Assembly: GCA_000497835.1 (NCBI GenBank)
Contig: KI547164.1
Span: forward strand, 775,818 to 821,994
Reading direction: 5' to 3'
DNA: 46,177 nt
DNA from: a gamma proteobacterium L18
Lineage (GTDB): Bacteria; Pseudomonadota; Gammaproteobacteria; Pseudomonadales; Pseudomonadaceae
Part shown: positions 1 to 12,454 of the stretch, piece by piece
Layout of the letters: each line of letters opens with the position of its first letter
Position numbering within the stretch: the stretch's first letter is position 1
The notes under the pieces: generated by a model
Told to the model about the DNA's origin: nothing
Databases searched by the model: none
What the model saw: the letters and a program-made list of their open reading frames with translations, nothing else
Made by a program: the position numbers and the translations under genes

Positions 1-29
1 ACCCGGGCTCTGCCCGGGAACCAGCCACC
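1..29. repeat. Right end of a REP-type palindromic element cut by the window edge
   Basis: The first bases contain a 7-bp stem CCCGGGC with loop TCT and stem GCCCGGG, followed by AACCAGCCACC. The same end, with one different base near the junction, is the outer right end of the large palindrome at 3024-3193. This is therefore probably the remainder of a second copy whose left part lies outside the window, so gyrA would sit between two related elements. Confidence 0.6.
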
Positions 30-343
30 GCAAACCCCCAACCACGCCTGCCACCCCAAATCCATACCCGCAGATCCCCTGAAATCCCCGCAAAAGCCCC
101 TCAGAGCCACCTCAAGCCCGATCACCCGTCAATTAATGGGTTTGCAAGCCTGCCAGGGGATAGGTCCCTGACGGCCTTTGTGGTAACATCCGACGGTTTC
201 CAGGGCCGCCCTTTGTCGCGGCCCCCACTGCGCAGATCCACAATGTATCTCGTTGATTTGTCGTAAGTCGCCGCAAGGCGGCAAGCTTCGTTCGTCCCAT
301 CGGATGTGACGGAGTTTCACCAGAAAAAGGAATCAGGCTTCTC
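30..343 (+). other. gyrA upstream region, no gene seen
   Basis: This stretch of about 310 bases has no convincing reading frame. It must hold the gyrA promoter and leader, but I see no clean -35/-10 pair: a TAACAT near 184-189 is the best -10-like hexamer and lacks a good -35. Before the gyrA ATG there is a purine-rich AAAAAGGAA around 324-332 and a closer AGG at 335-337, either of which could be the ribosome binding site. Confidence 0.4.
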
Positions 344-2986
<2,643 letters not shown>

Positions 2987-3023
2987 ATTGTTGTAGGTTG
3001 GGCTTGGGTTTTGGGGTGTCTGA

Positions 3024-3193
3024 TTCCCGGGCAGAGCCCGGTCCTACACCGGTCGCGGCAGTGGTGTCAGCGAGGCAAAGCGCACCGCCTTTGAAGGTAC
3101 AGCAGGTCTGTCTGTGAAACCTCCAGAAGCGGTGCGCTTTGCCTATCTGGCACCACTGCCGCGACCGGTGTAGGACCGGGCTCTGCCCGGGAA
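3024..3193. repeat. 170-bp near-complete palindrome between gyrA and serC
   Basis: The outer arms at 3024-3066 and 3151-3193 are perfect 43-bp inverted repeats, beginning TTCCCGGGCAGAG on the left. Inside them a second matched pair continues the symmetry: AGGCAAAGCGCACCGC at 3073-3088 and its complement at 3129-3144, leaving only a short unpaired centre. There is no room for a protein. The outer tip matches the first 29 bases of the window. It resembles a REP pair or MITE of pseudomonads and could fold into a long hairpin that stops gyrA transcription, although no T-run follows it. Confidence 0.85.
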
Positions 3194-3249
3194 GCAGCCA
3201 CCACCCCTCCCAAGCCAGGCAAATAATTCAATGCAGAGCGAGAGTGGAT

Positions 3250-4335
3250 GTGAGCAACCGAGCCTTTAACTTCTGCGCAGGTCCCGCTGCGCTTCCCGAA
3301 GCTGTACTGCAGCGCGCCCAGTCCGAGATGCTGAACTGGCGTGGCAAGGGCCTCTCCGTGATGGAGATGAGCCACCGCAGCGACGACTACGTGGCCATTG
3401 CCGAGAAGGCCGAGCAGGACCTGCGTGACCTGCTGTCCATTCCGTCCAACTACAAAGTGCTGTTCCTGCAGGGCGGCGCCAGCCAGCAGTTCGCCGAGAT
3501 CCCGCTGAACCTGTTGCCCGAAGGCGGCACCGCCGACTACATCGAGACCGGCATCTGGTCGAAAAAGGCCATCGAAGAAGCCCGTCGCTACGGCAACATC
3601 AACGTCGCCGCCAGCGCCAAGCCTTACGACTACCTGGCCATCCCTGGCCAGAACGAGTGGAACCTGACCCCAGGCGCCGCCTACGTTCACTACGCCTCCA
3701 ACGAAACCATCGGCGGCCTGGAATTCGACTGGGTTCCGCAGACCGGTGACGTGCCGCTGGTGGTGGACATGTCCTCCGACATCCTCTCGCGCCCCATCGA
3801 CGTGTCGCAGTACGGCATGATCTACGCCGGTGCGCAGAAGAACATCGGCCCAAGCGGCCTGGTGGTCGTGATCATTCGCGAAGACCTGCTGGGCCGCGCC
3901 CGCAGTGCCTGCCCGACCATGCTCGACTACAAGATCGCCGCCGACAACGCGTCGATGTACAACACCCCGGCCACCTACTCCTGGTACCTGTCGGGCCTGG
4001 TGTTCGAATGGCTGAAAGAGCAGGGTGGCGTCGAGGCCATGGAAGCGCGCAACCGCGCCAAGAAAGACCGCCTGTACGGCTTCATCGACAGCAGCGCGTT
4101 CTACACCAACCCGATCGCCCACAACGCCCGTTCGTGGATGAACGTGCCGTTCCGCCTGGCTGACGAGCGGCTGGACAAGGCCTTCCTGGCCGGTGCCGAC
4201 GCCCGTGGCCTGCTGAACCTCAAGGGCCACCGCTCGGTGGGTGGCATGCGCGCCTCCATCTACAACGCCCTGGGCCTGGACGCGGTTGAAGCGCTGGTTG
4301 CCTACATGGCTGAGTTCGAGAAGGAAAACGCCTGA
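3250..4335 (+). CDS. serC: Phosphoserine aminotransferase
   Basis: SerC is a PLP enzyme that transaminates 3-phosphohydroxypyruvate to phosphoserine in serine synthesis, and 3-hydroxy-4-phosphohydroxythreonine in pyridoxal phosphate synthesis. The protein begins MSNRAFNFCAGPAALPEAVL, the family's conserved N-terminus. The PLP region contains YAGAQKNIGPSG with the expected Schiff-base lysine, and the C-terminus ends in the conserved HRSVGGMRASIYNA block. An open frame extends upstream to 3139 but runs into the palindrome and has no family similarity. The GTG at 3250 gives 361 residues, the usual length. The TGA overlaps the pheA ATG by one base, so the two are translationally linked. It is the first gene of the aromatic supraoperon. 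Confidence 0.96.
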   Translation: MSNRAFNFCAGPAALPEAVLQRAQSEMLNWRGKGLSVMEMSHRSDDYVAIAEKAEQDLRDLLSIPSNYKVLFLQGGASQQFAEIPLNLLPEGGTADYIETGIWSKKAIEEARRYGNINVAASAKPYDYLAIPGQNEWNLTPGAAYVHYASNETIGGLEFDWVPQTGDVPLVVDMSSDILSRPIDVSQYGMIYAGAQKNIGPSGLVVVIIREDLLGRARSACPTMLDYKIAADNASMYNTPATYSWYLSGLVFEWLKEQGGVEAMEARNRAKKDRLYGFIDSSAFYTNPIAHNARSWMNVPFRLADERLDKAFLAGADARGLLNLKGHRSVGGMRASIYNALGLDAVEALVAYMAEFEKENA

Positions 4336-5429
4336 TGTCCGACCAGGAACTGAAGGCGCTGCGGGTTCGCATCGATGCGCTGGACGAGAAGATTCTCGAA
4401 CTGATCAGCGATCGCGCCCGTTGCGCCGAAGAAGTCGCCCGCGTGAAAATGGCCTCCCTGGCCGAAGGCGAGGTGCCGGTGTTCTACCGGCCCGAGCGTG
4501 AAGCCCAGGTGCTCAAGCGCGTCATGGAACGCAACAAGGGCCCGCTGAGCAACGAAGAGATGGCGCGCTTGTTCCGCGAAGTCATGTCCTCCTGCCTGGC
4601 CCTTGAGAACCCACTGAAAGTCGCTTACCTGGGCCCTGAAGGTACCTTCACCCAGGCGGCGGCCATGAAACACTTCGGTCACGCCGTGATCAGCAAACCG
4701 ATGGCGGCCATCGACGAAGTGTTCCGTGAAGTGGTGGCTGGCGCGGTCAACTTCGGCGTAGTGCCGGTGGAGAACTCCACCGAGGGTGCGGTCAACCACA
4801 CCCTGGACAGTTTCCTGGAACACGACATGGTCATCTGCGGTGAGGTGGAGCTGCGTATCCACCATCACCTGCTGATCGGCGAAAGCACCAAGACCGATTC
4901 CATCACCCGTATTTACTCCCACGCCCAGTCGCTGGCCCAGTGCCGCAAGTGGCTGGACGCCCATTACCCCAACGTTGAGCGCATTGCCGTATCCAGCAAT
5001 GCCGAGGCGGCCAAGCGGGTCAAGGGCGAGTGGAACTCGGCAGCGATTGCCGGCGACATGGCGGCCAACCTCTACGGCCTGCAGCGTCTGGCCGAGAAGA
5101 TTGAAGACCGTCCGGATAACGCCACCCGGTTCCTGATCATCGGCAACCAGGAAGTACCGCCCACTGGCGACGACAAGACTTCGATCATCGTCTCCATGAG
5201 CAACCGTCCTGGCGCGCTGCACGAGCTGCTGGTGCCGTTCCACGACAACGGCATCGACCTGACCCGCATCGAAACCCGGCCGTCACGCAGCGGTAAATGG
5301 ACCTACGTATTCTTCATTGATTTCGTCGGCCACCACCGTGATCCGCTGATCAAGGGCGTGCTGGAAAAAATCAGTCAGGAAGCCGTGGCACTGAAGGTGC
5401 TGGGTTCCTACCCGAAAGCCGTTCTCTGA
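4335..5429 (+). CDS. pheA: Chorismate mutase / prephenate dehydratase (P-protein)
   Basis: This bifunctional enzyme turns chorismate into prephenate and then phenylpyruvate for phenylalanine synthesis. The 364 residues divide into an AroQ-type chorismate mutase helix bundle (about 1-90), a prephenate dehydratase domain starting at VAYLGPEGTF (residues 96-105) with the catalytic TRF motif at 264-266, and a C-terminal ACT regulatory domain (about 281-357) with GALHELL at 293-299 and a RIETRPS sequence, the usual phenylalanine-binding elements. Feedback inhibition by phenylalanine is therefore expected. It overlaps serC by one base and is followed by hisC2 after a short gap that carries a GAGG ribosome binding site. 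Confidence 0.96.
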   Translation: MSDQELKALRVRIDALDEKILELISDRARCAEEVARVKMASLAEGEVPVFYRPEREAQVLKRVMERNKGPLSNEEMARLFREVMSSCLALENPLKVAYLGPEGTFTQAAAMKHFGHAVISKPMAAIDEVFREVVAGAVNFGVVPVENSTEGAVNHTLDSFLEHDMVICGEVELRIHHHLLIGESTKTDSITRIYSHAQSLAQCRKWLDAHYPNVERIAVSSNAEAAKRVKGEWNSAAIAGDMAANLYGLQRLAEKIEDRPDNATRFLIIGNQEVPPTGDDKTSIIVSMSNRPGALHELLVPFHDNGIDLTRIETRPSRSGKWTYVFFIDFVGHHRDPLIKGVLEKISQEAVALKVLGSYPKAVL

Positions 5430-5438
5430 GGTTTAGTG

Positions 5439-6548
5439 ATGAGTGATTTTCTCGCCCTCGCGCAGTCGGGCGTCCAAAAGCTGTCGCCTTACGTCCCTGG
5501 CAAGCCGGTGGATGAGCTGGCCCGTGAGCTGAAGCTGGACCCGGCCAACATCGTCAAGCTGGCCAGCAACGAAAACCCGCTGGGCGCCAGCCCCAAGGTG
5601 CGTGAAGCCATCGCCAACGAACTGGCCGAGCTGACCCGCTACCCGGATGGCAACGGTTTCGAGCTGAAAACCCAACTGGCTGAGCGCTGCCGCGTGCAGA
5701 CCAACCAGGTCACCTTGGGCAATGGCTCCAACGATATTCTCGAACTGGTGGCGCGCGCCTACCTGGCCCCTGGCCAGAACGCGGTGTTCAGCGAGCACGC
5801 CTTTGCCGTCTACCCGATCGTGACCCAGGCCGTGGGCGCCGAGTCGCGCGTGGTGCCGGCCAAGGAGTGGGGGCACGACCTGCCGGCCATGCTGGCGGCC
5901 ATCGACGCCAACACCCGCATCGTGTTCATCGCCAACCCCAATAACCCCACCGGCACCTGGTTCAATGCCCAGGCGCTGGGCGATTTCCTGCGCGACGTAC
6001 CGCAGGACGTACTGGTGGTACTGGACGAGGCCTACATCGAATACGCCGTGGGCGGCGAGCTGCCTGACGGCCTCGACTACCTGGCGCAGCACCCCAACCT
6101 GCTGGTCTCGCGCACCTTCTCCAAGGCCTACGGCCTGGCAGCGCTGCGCGTGGGTTACGCCTTGTCGTCGCCGGTCATCGCCGACGTGCTCAACCGCGTA
6201 CGCCAGCCGTTCAACGTCAACAGCCTGGCCCTGGCGGCCGCCTGTGCGGCGCTGAACGATGCCGCCTACCTGGCCAAGAGCCGCGAGCTGAACGAGTTCG
6301 GCATGCAGCAATTGCAGGAAGGCTGCCGCGAACTGGACCTGGGCTGGATCCCGTCCAAGGGTAACTTCCTGTGCATCGACCTGGGCCGCGTGGCCGCGCC
6401 GGTGTTCCAGGGCCTGTTGCAGGAAGGCGTGATCGTGCGTCCCGTGGCCAACTACGGCATGCCCAACCACCTGCGGGTGACCATTGGCCTGCCTACCGAA
6501 AACGCCCGTTTCCTGGAAGCGTTGAGCAAGGTTTTGGCCAGTGCCTGA
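5439..6548 (+). CDS. hisC: Histidinol-phosphate / aromatic aminotransferase
   Basis: This is a fold-type I PLP aminotransferase of the HisC family, which converts imidazole acetol phosphate to histidinol phosphate. Copies placed in the pseudomonad aromatic operon (HisC2) are thought also to transaminate aromatic keto acids. The sequence shows NPNNPTG (166-172), DEAYIEY near 196 and the PLP lysine in TFSKAYGLA (Lys229). The ATG at 5439 is preferred over the in-frame GTG three bases upstream, because GAGG at 5428-5431 is then well spaced and the protein starts MSDFLALAQ. The protein has 369 residues. The stop codon lies inside the start of the tyrA/aroA fusion, an 8-base overlap. Confidence 0.93.
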   Translation: MSDFLALAQSGVQKLSPYVPGKPVDELARELKLDPANIVKLASNENPLGASPKVREAIANELAELTRYPDGNGFELKTQLAERCRVQTNQVTLGNGSNDILELVARAYLAPGQNAVFSEHAFAVYPIVTQAVGAESRVVPAKEWGHDLPAMLAAIDANTRIVFIANPNNPTGTWFNAQALGDFLRDVPQDVLVVLDEAYIEYAVGGELPDGLDYLAQHPNLLVSRTFSKAYGLAALRVGYALSSPVIADVLNRVRQPFNVNSLALAAACAALNDAAYLAKSRELNEFGMQQLQEGCRELDLGWIPSKGNFLCIDLGRVAAPVFQGLLQEGVIVRPVANYGMPNHLRVTIGLPTENARFLEALSKVLASA

Positions 6549-8787
6549 GTTTACCCCTGTACAGGCGCCGAAGCCGTTGATCGGTCGCCTGGTCGTTGTC
6601 GGCCTGGGCCTGATTGGCGGCTCGTTCGCCAAGGGCATCCGTGAAAGTGGCCTGTGTGGCGAAGTGGTTGGCCTGGACCTGGACCCGCAGTCGCGCGTGG
6701 CGGCCGTGGAGCTGGGTGTGGTCGACCGTTGCGAGGCGGACCTCGAGGCGGCCATTCAGGGCGCCGACGTGATCCAGTTGGCGGTGCCGATTCTGGCCAT
6801 GGAAAAGTTGTTGGGCAAGTTGGCGACGCTCGACCTGGGCGACGCCATCCTCACCGACGTGGGCAGCGCCAAGGGCAACGTGGTGCGGGCTGCACGCGAA
6901 GTGCTGAGCGCGCAAGCGCTGCACAACTTCGTGCCCGGCCACCCCATTGCCGGCTCCGAGCAGAGCGGGGTGGAAGCCTCCAACGCCAAGCTGTTCCAGC
7001 GCCACAAGGTCATCCTCACGCCGCTGGAGCAGACCGCGCCGCGCGCGCTGTCCATCGTCGACGCGTTGTGGCGTGCCCTGGGCGCTGACGTCGAACACAT
7101 GGCCATCGAACGCCATGACGAAGTGCTCGCCGCCACCAGCCATTTGCCGCACCTGCTGGCCTTCGGCCTGGTGGACTCGCTGGCCAAGCGCAACGAAAAC
7201 CTGGAAATCTTCCGCTACGCCGCGGGCGGGTTCCGTGACTTTACCCGCATTGCCGGCAGTGACCCGGTGATGTGGCACGACATCTTCCTGGCCAACCGCG
7301 ACGCGGTATTGCGCACCCTCGACACCTTCCGCAGCGACCTTGACGCCCTGCGCGACGCGGTGGATGCCGGTGACGGTCAGAAGATGCTCGGCGTGTTCAC
7401 CCGCGCGCGCATGGCTCGCGAGCACTTCGGCAAGATCCTCGCCCGTCGTGCCTACGTCGACAAGCGCGAAGCCCGTGACCTGAACTTCATCGCGCAGCCG
7501 GGTGGCAGCGTTTCGGGGCGCATCCGCGTGCCGGGCGACAAGTCGATTTCCCATCGCTCGATCATGCTCGGCTCGCTGGCCGAAGGCACCACCGAGGTGG
7601 AAGGCTTCCTGGAAGGCGAGGACGCCTTGGCGACCCTGCAGGCCTTCCGCGACATGGGCGTGGTCATCGAGGGGCCGCATCACGGTCGCCTGACCATTCA
7701 TGGCGTCGGCCTTAACGGACTGCAGCCACCGCCGGGGCCGATCTACGTCGGTAACTCCGGCACCAGCATGCGCCTGTTGGCCGGCCTGCTGTCGGCCCAG
7801 CGCTTCGACAGCGTGCTGACCGGCGATGCCTCCCTGTCCAAGCGCCCCATGAGCCGCGTGGCCAAGCCGCTGCGGGACATGGGCGCGCAGATCGACACCG
7901 GCGCCGACGGCCTGCCGCCGCTGACCATTCGAGGTGGCCAGGTGCTGAAAGCGCTGGACTACACGCTGCCGATGGCCAGTGCCCAGGTCAAATCCAGCCT
8001 GCTGCTGGCGGGCCTGTATGCCCAGGGCGAAACCCGGGTTACCGAGCCTGCGCCCACCCGCGATCACACTGAGCGCATGTTGCGCGGCTTCGGCTATCCG
8101 GTCGTCAGCCAGGGCGCTACGGCGTCGCTGACCTCGGGCGGCACGCTCACTGCCACGCGCATCGAAGTGCCAGGGGATATCTCCTCGGCTGCGTTCTTCC
8201 TGGTGGCCGCGTCCATCACCGAAGGCGCCGATCTGGTGCTGGAGCATGTAGGCGTCAACCCGACCCGTACCGGCGTCATCGACATCCTGAAACTCATGGG
8301 CGCCGACATCCGCCTGGAAAACCGCCGTGAAGTCGGTGGCGAGCCGGTAGCGGACCTGTACGTGCGCTCGGCCACGCTAAAAGGCATCGATATCCCGGTG
8401 GAACTGGTACCCCTGGCCATCGACGAATTCCCCGTGCTGTTCGTCGCCGCAGCCTGCGCCCAAGGGCGTACCGTGCTGCGCGGCGCCCAGGAACTGCGGG
8501 TCAAGGAATCGGATCGCATCCAGGTCATGGCCGACGGCCTCAAGGCCCTGGGTGTAAACTGTCAGCCAACCGAGGACGGCATCATCATCGACGGCGGCGC
8601 ACTGCAAGGCGGCGAAGTGCAGGGGCAGGGCGACCATCGCATTGCCATGGCCTTCAGCATCGCCTCGCTGCGTGCCAGTGCGCCTATCCGCATCCTGGAT
8701 TGCGCCAACGTCGCCACCTCCTTTCCCAACTTCCTGGCGCTGTGTGGCCAGGTCGGGATCCGTGTAACAGAAGAGGGCAAGTCGTGA
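6541..8787 (+). CDS. aroA: Fused prephenate dehydrogenase / EPSP synthase (TyrA-AroA)
   Basis: One 748-residue protein carries two enzymes. The N-terminal TyrA part (about 1-312) has the NAD-binding GLGLIGGSF at 21-29 and the GHPIAGSE substrate motif at 133-140; it oxidises prephenate or arogenate towards tyrosine. The C-terminal AroA part (from about 314) starts with the PEP/shikimate-phosphate site [10 protein letters not shown] at 331-340 and includes GNSGTSMR and the conserved KESDRI near its end; it makes 5-enolpyruvylshikimate-3-phosphate. No stop or frameshift lies between them, and such fusions are known in Pseudomonas. The GTG at 6541 overlaps the hisC stop, and the TGA overlaps the cmk GTG. 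Confidence 0.95.
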   Translation: MPEFTPVQAPKPLIGRLVVVGLGLIGGSFAKGIRESGLCGEVVGLDLDPQSRVAAVELGVVDRCEADLEAAIQGADVIQLAVPILAMEKLLGKLATLDLGDAILTDVGSAKGNVVRAAREVLSAQALHNFVPGHPIAGSEQSGVEASNAKLFQRHKVILTPLEQTAPRALSIVDALWRALGADVEHMAIERHDEVLAATSHLPHLLAFGLVDSLAKRNENLEIFRYAAGGFRDFTRIAGSDPVMWHDIFLANRDAVLRTLDTFRSDLDALRDAVDAGDGQKMLGVFTRARMAREHFGKILARRAYVDKREARDLNFIAQPGGSVSGRIRVPGDKSISHRSIMLGSLAEGTTEVEGFLEGEDALATLQAFRDMGVVIEGPHHGRLTIHGVGLNGLQPPPGPIYVGNSGTSMRLLAGLLSAQRFDSVLTGDASLSKRPMSRVAKPLRDMGAQIDTGADGLPPLTIRGGQVLKALDYTLPMASAQVKSSLLLAGLYAQGETRVTEPAPTRDHTERMLRGFGYPVVSQGATASLTSGGTLTATRIEVPGDISSAAFFLVAASITEGADLVLEHVGVNPTRTGVIDILKLMGADIRLENRREVGGEPVADLYVRSATLKGIDIPVELVPLAIDEFPVLFVAAACAQGRTVLRGAQELRVKESDRIQVMADGLKALGVNCQPTEDGIIIDGGALQGGEVQGQGDHRIAMAFSIASLRASAPIRILDCANVATSFPNFLALCGQVGIRVTEEGKS

Positions 8788-9473
8788 TTTCCCACGCGCC
8801 AGTAATTACCATCGACGGCCCAAGCGGCTCGGGCAAGGGCACCGTGGCCGGCATCCTGGCCAAGCGCCTGGGCTGGAACCTGCTCGACTCGGGCGCCCTG
8901 TATCGCCTGCTGGCATTCAACGCCGGCAACCACGGCGTGGCCCTGGACAACGAAGCCCTGCTCGCGCAGTTGGCCGCTCATCTGGACGTGCAGTTCATCG
9001 CCGCCACCGAAGGCCAGTTGCAACGCATCATTCTGGAAGGTGACGAAGTCAGCACCGTCATCCGCACCGAGACCGCCGGTGCCGGCGCCTCGAAAGTGGC
9101 CGCCCTGCCGGCCGTGCGCGAAGCCCTGCTGCAGCGCCAGCGCGCCTTCCTCGAGGCCCCGGGCCTGATCGCCGACGGTCGCGACATGGGCACCGTGGTG
9201 TTCCCCGATGCCCCGCTGAAAATCTTTTTGACGGCCAGCGCTGAAGAGCGTGCACGTCGACGTTACTTGCAGTTGAAGGGCAAGGGCGAAGATGTTAGTC
9301 TGTCGAGTCTGCTAGATGAGATACGTGCGCGCGATGAGCGTGACACCCAGCGAGCGGTAGCCCCGCTCAAGCCGGCGGCTGACGCCATACAGCTGGATTC
9401 CACGGAATTGTCCATCGAGCAGGTGTTGGAACGCATCATGAGCGAAGTCGCACTACGCGACATCGCCGGGTGA
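8784..9473 (+). CDS. cmk: Cytidylate kinase
   Basis: Cmk phosphorylates CMP and dCMP to the diphosphates. The protein starts [20 protein letters not shown], which puts the P-loop GPSGSGKGT at residues 12-20. It also has the conserved [12 protein letters not shown] segment and a lid rich in arginine ([12 protein letters not shown]). The GTG at 8784 is chosen because it overlaps the aroA stop (GTGA), has AGAGGG just upstream and gives the family length of 229 residues. The open frame further upstream only shadows aroA. It is the last gene of the supraoperon, and rpsA begins 119 bases downstream as in many Gammaproteobacteria. Confidence 0.95.
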   Translation: MISHAPVITIDGPSGSGKGTVAGILAKRLGWNLLDSGALYRLLAFNAGNHGVALDNEALLAQLAAHLDVQFIAATEGQLQRIILEGDEVSTVIRTETAGAGASKVAALPAVREALLQRQRAFLEAPGLIADGRDMGTVVFPDAPLKIFLTASAEERARRRYLQLKGKGEDVSLSSLLDEIRARDERDTQRAVAPLKPAADAIQLDSTELSIEQVLERIMSEVALRDIAG

Positions 9474-9592
9474 CCAGAATGCATACGGGAAACCAGTCCC
9501 TAGCCCGTATGCCTTCTTTACTATGAACGAACCCGCATTGTCTGGAGTGCGGCTGATGGGCGTTTCTACCGCCCAAATCTACAGGAATTAAA

Positions 9593-11281
9593 ATGAGCGA
9601 AAGCTTTGCGGAACTCTTTGAAGAAAGCCTGAAAACCCTCAACCTTCAACCAGGTGCGATCATCACCGGTATCGTTGTCGATATCGACGGTGACTGGGTT
9701 ACTGTCCACGCCGGTCTGAAATCCGAGGGCGTCATCCCGCTCGAGCAGTTCTACAACGAAGCTGGCGAGCTGACCATCAAGGTCGGTGACGAAGTTCACG
9801 TTGCGCTGGACGCGGTCGAAGACGGCTTTGGCGAAACCAAGCTGTCCCGTGAAAAAGCCAAGCGCGCCGAGTGCTGGATTGTTCTGGAAGCAGCTTTCGC
9901 CGCCGAGGAAGTGGTCAAGGGCGTTATCAACGGTAAGGTTAAAGGCGGCTTCACTGTCGACGTTAACGGCATCCGTGCGTTCCTGCCTGGTTCCCTGGTC
10001 GACGTCCGTCCGGTTCGTGATACCACGCACCTGGAAGGCAAAGAGCTGGAATTCAAGGTCATCAAGCTGGACCAGAAGCGCAACAACGTTGTCGTTTCCC
10101 GTCGCAGCGTCCTGGAAGCAGAGAACTCGGCCGAGCGCGAAGCTCTGCTGGAATCCCTGCAGGAAGGCCAGCAAGTCAAAGGTATCGTCAAAAACCTCAC
10201 CGACTACGGCGCCTTCGTGGACCTGGGCGGCGTGGACGGCCTGCTGCACATCACCGACATGGCCTGGAAGCGCATCAAGCACCCTTCCGAAGTGGTCAAC
10301 GTTGGCGACGAGATCGACGTCAAGGTTCTGAAGTACGATCGCGAGCGCAACCGTGTTTCCCTGGGCTTCAAGCAACTGGGCGAAGACCCATGGGTTGCTA
10401 TCAAAGCTCGTTACCCAGAGAACACCCGCGTCATGGCGCGCGTGACCAACCTGACCGACTACGGCTGCTTCGCTGAGCTGGAAGAAGGCGTTGAAGGTCT
10501 GGTACACGTTTCCGAAATGGACTGGACCAACAAGAACATCCACCCTTCGAAAGTCGTACAAGTCGGCGACGAAGTGGAAGTCATGGTTCTGGACATCGAC
10601 GAAGAGCGTCGTCGTATCTCCCTGGGCATCAAGCAGTGCAAGTCGAACCCATGGGAAGACTTCTCTGGCCAGTTCAACAAGGGCGACGAAATCTCCGGCA
10701 CCATCAAGTCGATCACCGATTTCGGTATCTTCATTGGTCTGGACGGCGGCATCGACGGTCTGGTTCACCTGTCCGACATCTCCTGGAACGAAGCTGGCGA
10801 AGAAGCAGTACGCCGCTACAAGAAAGGCGATGAGCTGAACACTGTGATCCTGTCTGTTGATCCAGAGCGTGAGCGCATCTCCCTGGGCATCAAGCAACTG
10901 GAAAGCGATCCGTTCTCCAACTACGTTGCTGTCAACGACAAAGGCGCTATCGTTCGCGGTACCGTTAAAGAAGTTGACGCCAAAGGCGCCATCATCACCC
11001 TGGCCGACGACATCGAAGCCACTCTGAAAGCTTCCGAAATCAGCCGTGACCGCGTTGAAGACGCGCGTAACGTCCTGAAGGAAGGCGAAGAAGTCGAAGC
11101 CAAGATCATCAGCGTTGACCGCAAGTCGCGCGTGATCAACTTGTCCATCAAGTCGAAAGACGTTGAAGACGAGAAAGAAGCAATCCAGAGCCTGCGCGAC
11201 AAGCCAGCTGCTTCGGACATCGCAACTGGTCCAACCACTCTGGGTGACCTGCTGCGTGCTCAAATGGAAAAGCAGAACTAA
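9593..11281 (+). CDS. rpsA: 30S ribosomal protein S1
   Basis: S1 is the large RNA-binding protein of the small subunit that recruits mRNAs with weak or structured leaders. The 562-residue frame shows six tandem S1/OB repeats, seen as recurrent G-x-V/I-x-x-(I/L)-T-D-(Y/F)-G sequences such as [13 protein letters not shown] and [14 protein letters not shown], and repeated RISLGIKQ ends. The first two repeats are the divergent ribosome-binding type and the last is the shortest. The start [14 protein letters not shown] is canonical and AGGA lies 7 bases upstream. Codon use is strongly biased to preferred codons, as expected for a ribosomal protein. A clean intrinsic terminator follows. Confidence 0.98.
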   Translation: MSESFAELFEESLKTLNLQPGAIITGIVVDIDGDWVTVHAGLKSEGVIPLEQFYNEAGELTIKVGDEVHVALDAVEDGFGETKLSREKAKRAECWIVLEAAFAAEEVVKGVINGKVKGGFTVDVNGIRAFLPGSLVDVRPVRDTTHLEGKELEFKVIKLDQKRNNVVVSRRSVLEAENSAEREALLESLQEGQQVKGIVKNLTDYGAFVDLGGVDGLLHITDMAWKRIKHPSEVVNVGDEIDVKVLKYDRERNRVSLGFKQLGEDPWVAIKARYPENTRVMARVTNLTDYGCFAELEEGVEGLVHVSEMDWTNKNIHPSKVVQVGDEVEVMVLDIDEERRRISLGIKQCKSNPWEDFSGQFNKGDEISGTIKSITDFGIFIGLDGGIDGLVHLSDISWNEAGEEAVRRYKKGDELNTVILSVDPERERISLGIKQLESDPFSNYVAVNDKGAIVRGTVKEVDAKGAIITLADDIEATLKASEISRDRVEDARNVLKEGEEVEAKIISVDRKSRVINLSIKSKDVEDEKEAIQSLRDKPAASDIATGPTTLGDLLRAQMEKQN

Positions 11282-11304
11282 GTTCTGACTGACCATTAGA
11301 AAAA

Positions 11305-11328
11305 GGGCGACTTCGGTCGCCCTTTTTT
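11305..11328 (+). terminator. Intrinsic terminator of rpsA
   Basis: A perfect 7-bp stem GGGCGAC, a UUCG tetraloop and GTCGCCC are followed directly by six T residues, 24 bases after the rpsA stop. This is a strong rho-independent terminator, so ihfB and lapA downstream must be transcribed from their own promoter. Confidence 0.93.
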
Positions 11329-11402
11329 GTGGGCGCGATTTGGCCCGCACCTGTATGTGGGATTTTAAGTCACGCGAATCACCTTGAACTGAGCCTGATG
11401 CT

Positions 11403-11483
11403 TGTGGGACCAGGCGCAAGCTCGGGAAACAGGCAACGCGGATTACCTGGCGGGCCCCTTCCCGAGCTTCGCCCGGTCCCACA
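11403..11483. repeat. REP-type imperfect palindrome
   Basis: The left arm, beginning TGTGGGACCAGGCGCAAGC, and the complement of the right arm, beginning TGTGGGACCGGGCGAAGC, pair over about 25 bases around a roughly 30-base centre. A partial copy of one arm (GCCGGGCGAAGCTCGG) lies near 11705. The pattern is that of paired REP units, common between genes in Pseudomonas. No coding content. Confidence 0.7.
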
Positions 11484-11510
11484 GTGGTGTGCCGTCCGCC
11501 GTGGCAGGCT

Positions 11511-11540
11511 TGACACTGCGGGAGAAAAGCTTGCTCGCGA
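11511..11540. repeat. Half copy of a REP unit
   Basis: This stretch (ACACTGCGGGAGAAAAGC then TTGCTCGCGA) matches, with a few differences, one arm of the perfect palindrome at 45990-46070 near the other end of the window. Here only one arm is recognisable, so it is a solitary or degraded unit. Confidence 0.55.
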
Positions 11541-11578
11541 TTGCATCGACGCCGTAGCTCAGAAAGACCGCGTTGCCA

Positions 11579-11640
11579 GCATCGCGGCCAAGGCCGGCTC
11601 CTACCCCGCACGGCGTAGGAGCCGACCTTGGTCGCGATGC
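11579..11640. repeat. REP-type palindrome, same family as the one at 46110
   Basis: The left arm GCATCGCGGCCAAGGCCGGC plus TCCTAC and the right arm (its near complement) form a 26-bp stem with few mismatches around a 10-base loop. A sister copy at 46110-46171 differs at only a few positions. The 17 bases CAAGACAGTTGCTGCTA also occur close to both copies (about 11655 and 46077), so more than the hairpin itself is shared. Confidence 0.75.
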
Positions 11641-11795
11641 AGGCAGCGCGGTTTCAAGACAGTTGCTGCTATCTCAGGCGTCCCACCCAGCAGAAGCCAT
11701 GGGGCCGGGCGAAGCTCGGAAAAAGCCCAGCCAACCCCCAACAAGCCACGCGCCCCGCCCAGTGACTCACGGAAAGTCTTCAGGGTTTCACCTCT

Positions 11796-11822
11796 GCCAG
11801 CGCAGCCTTCGGCAGCGGCTAC
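11796..11822. repeat. Solitary REP unit, identical copy at 39665
   Basis: The 27 bases GCCAGCGCAGCCTTCGGCAG plus CGGCTAC occur identically at 39665-39691, 28 kb away. The core GCAGCCTTCGGCAGC can fold back on itself. The other arm of a REP pair is not evident here. The rest of 11330-11999 has no gene that I can support. Confidence 0.6.
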
Positions 11823-11999
11823 CTACAACCTCGCCCAGGAAGTAGCGCCGCGCCTTCGCCCATTTTTGAAACACACCCACCCTTGATCCCCTCGCCACCC
11901 CTCCCGCACTATCCCAAGGCTTGGCCACACCACCAGGCCTCAGCAGGACGCAGGCAGACCTCAATAACCTGCCCACCCACATTTCAAGGAGAAACCACC

Positions 12000-12200
12000 A
12001 TGCCAACCGGCACCGTCAAATGGTTCAACAACGACAAAGGTTTTGGCTTCATCGCAGCGGAAAGCGGCAAGGATTTGTTCGTCCATTACAAGGCTATCAA
12101 GGCTGAGGGCTTCAAAAGCCTCTCAGAGGGCCAGAGGGTCACCTTTGATGTGGAGCGCACCCCGAAGGGTGATCAGGCCGTAGGCGTGCAGCTCGCGTGA
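12000..12200 (+). CDS. Cold-shock domain protein
   Basis: This 66-residue protein is a single cold-shock OB-fold domain that binds single-stranded RNA or DNA and acts as an RNA chaperone or antiterminator. It begins [18 protein letters not shown], which contains the RNP1 motif KGFGFI. RNP2 is DLFVHY, a slight variant of the usual VFVHF. A good AAGGAGA ribosome binding site lies 8-9 bases before the ATG. It is one of several Csp paralogs expected in a pseudomonad, and whether it is cold-induced cannot be told from sequence. It is monocistronic: REP-filled spacer lies before it and a terminator just after. Confidence 0.93.
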   Translation: MPTGTVKWFNNDKGFGFIAAESGKDLFVHYKAIKAEGFKSLSEGQRVTFDVERTPKGDQAVGVQLA

Positions 12201-12232
12201 CGCTCGCCCCCTATTGACCCACCCATTCAAGC

Positions 12233-12259
12233 GAGCGGGCCCCAGTGGCCCGCTCTTTT
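12233..12259 (+). terminator. Intrinsic terminator of the cold-shock gene
   Basis: The 9-bp perfect stem GAGCGGGCC with loop CCAGT and complement GGCCCGCTC is followed by TTTT, 32 bases after the cold-shock gene stop codon. Confidence 0.88.
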
Positions 12260-12454
12260 GCTCGGCCGCCGTGCAGGCGCTTTCATTCGGGCTACATTAA
12301 ACAGTCATATACAACCGCCACCCTGAGCCTCAGCGGGGAAATCCTTCAGGCTCGCAGAATCTCCAGTTAAATCAGTTGTCTACCCAAAAGAGGGCAAGCG
12401 GTAGCCTGAGGGAATGGTTACTGATCGATTCAAGGGCGGCATGAGGGATCGGCA

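Noticed and set aside
120..200. Possible structured RNA or tRNA-like fold upstream of gyrA
   Set aside because: No cloverleaf, anticodon stem or CCA-type end could be drawn. The base pairing seen is what GC-rich sequence gives by chance.
3139..3249. Longer serC start at 3139
   Set aside because: The added 37 residues translate the palindrome arm, have no family similarity and give a protein longer than any SerC.
9566..11611. 681-residue open frame opposite rpsA
   Set aside because: Antisense shadow of rpsA. Its repeat pattern merely mirrors the S1 repeats of the coding strand.
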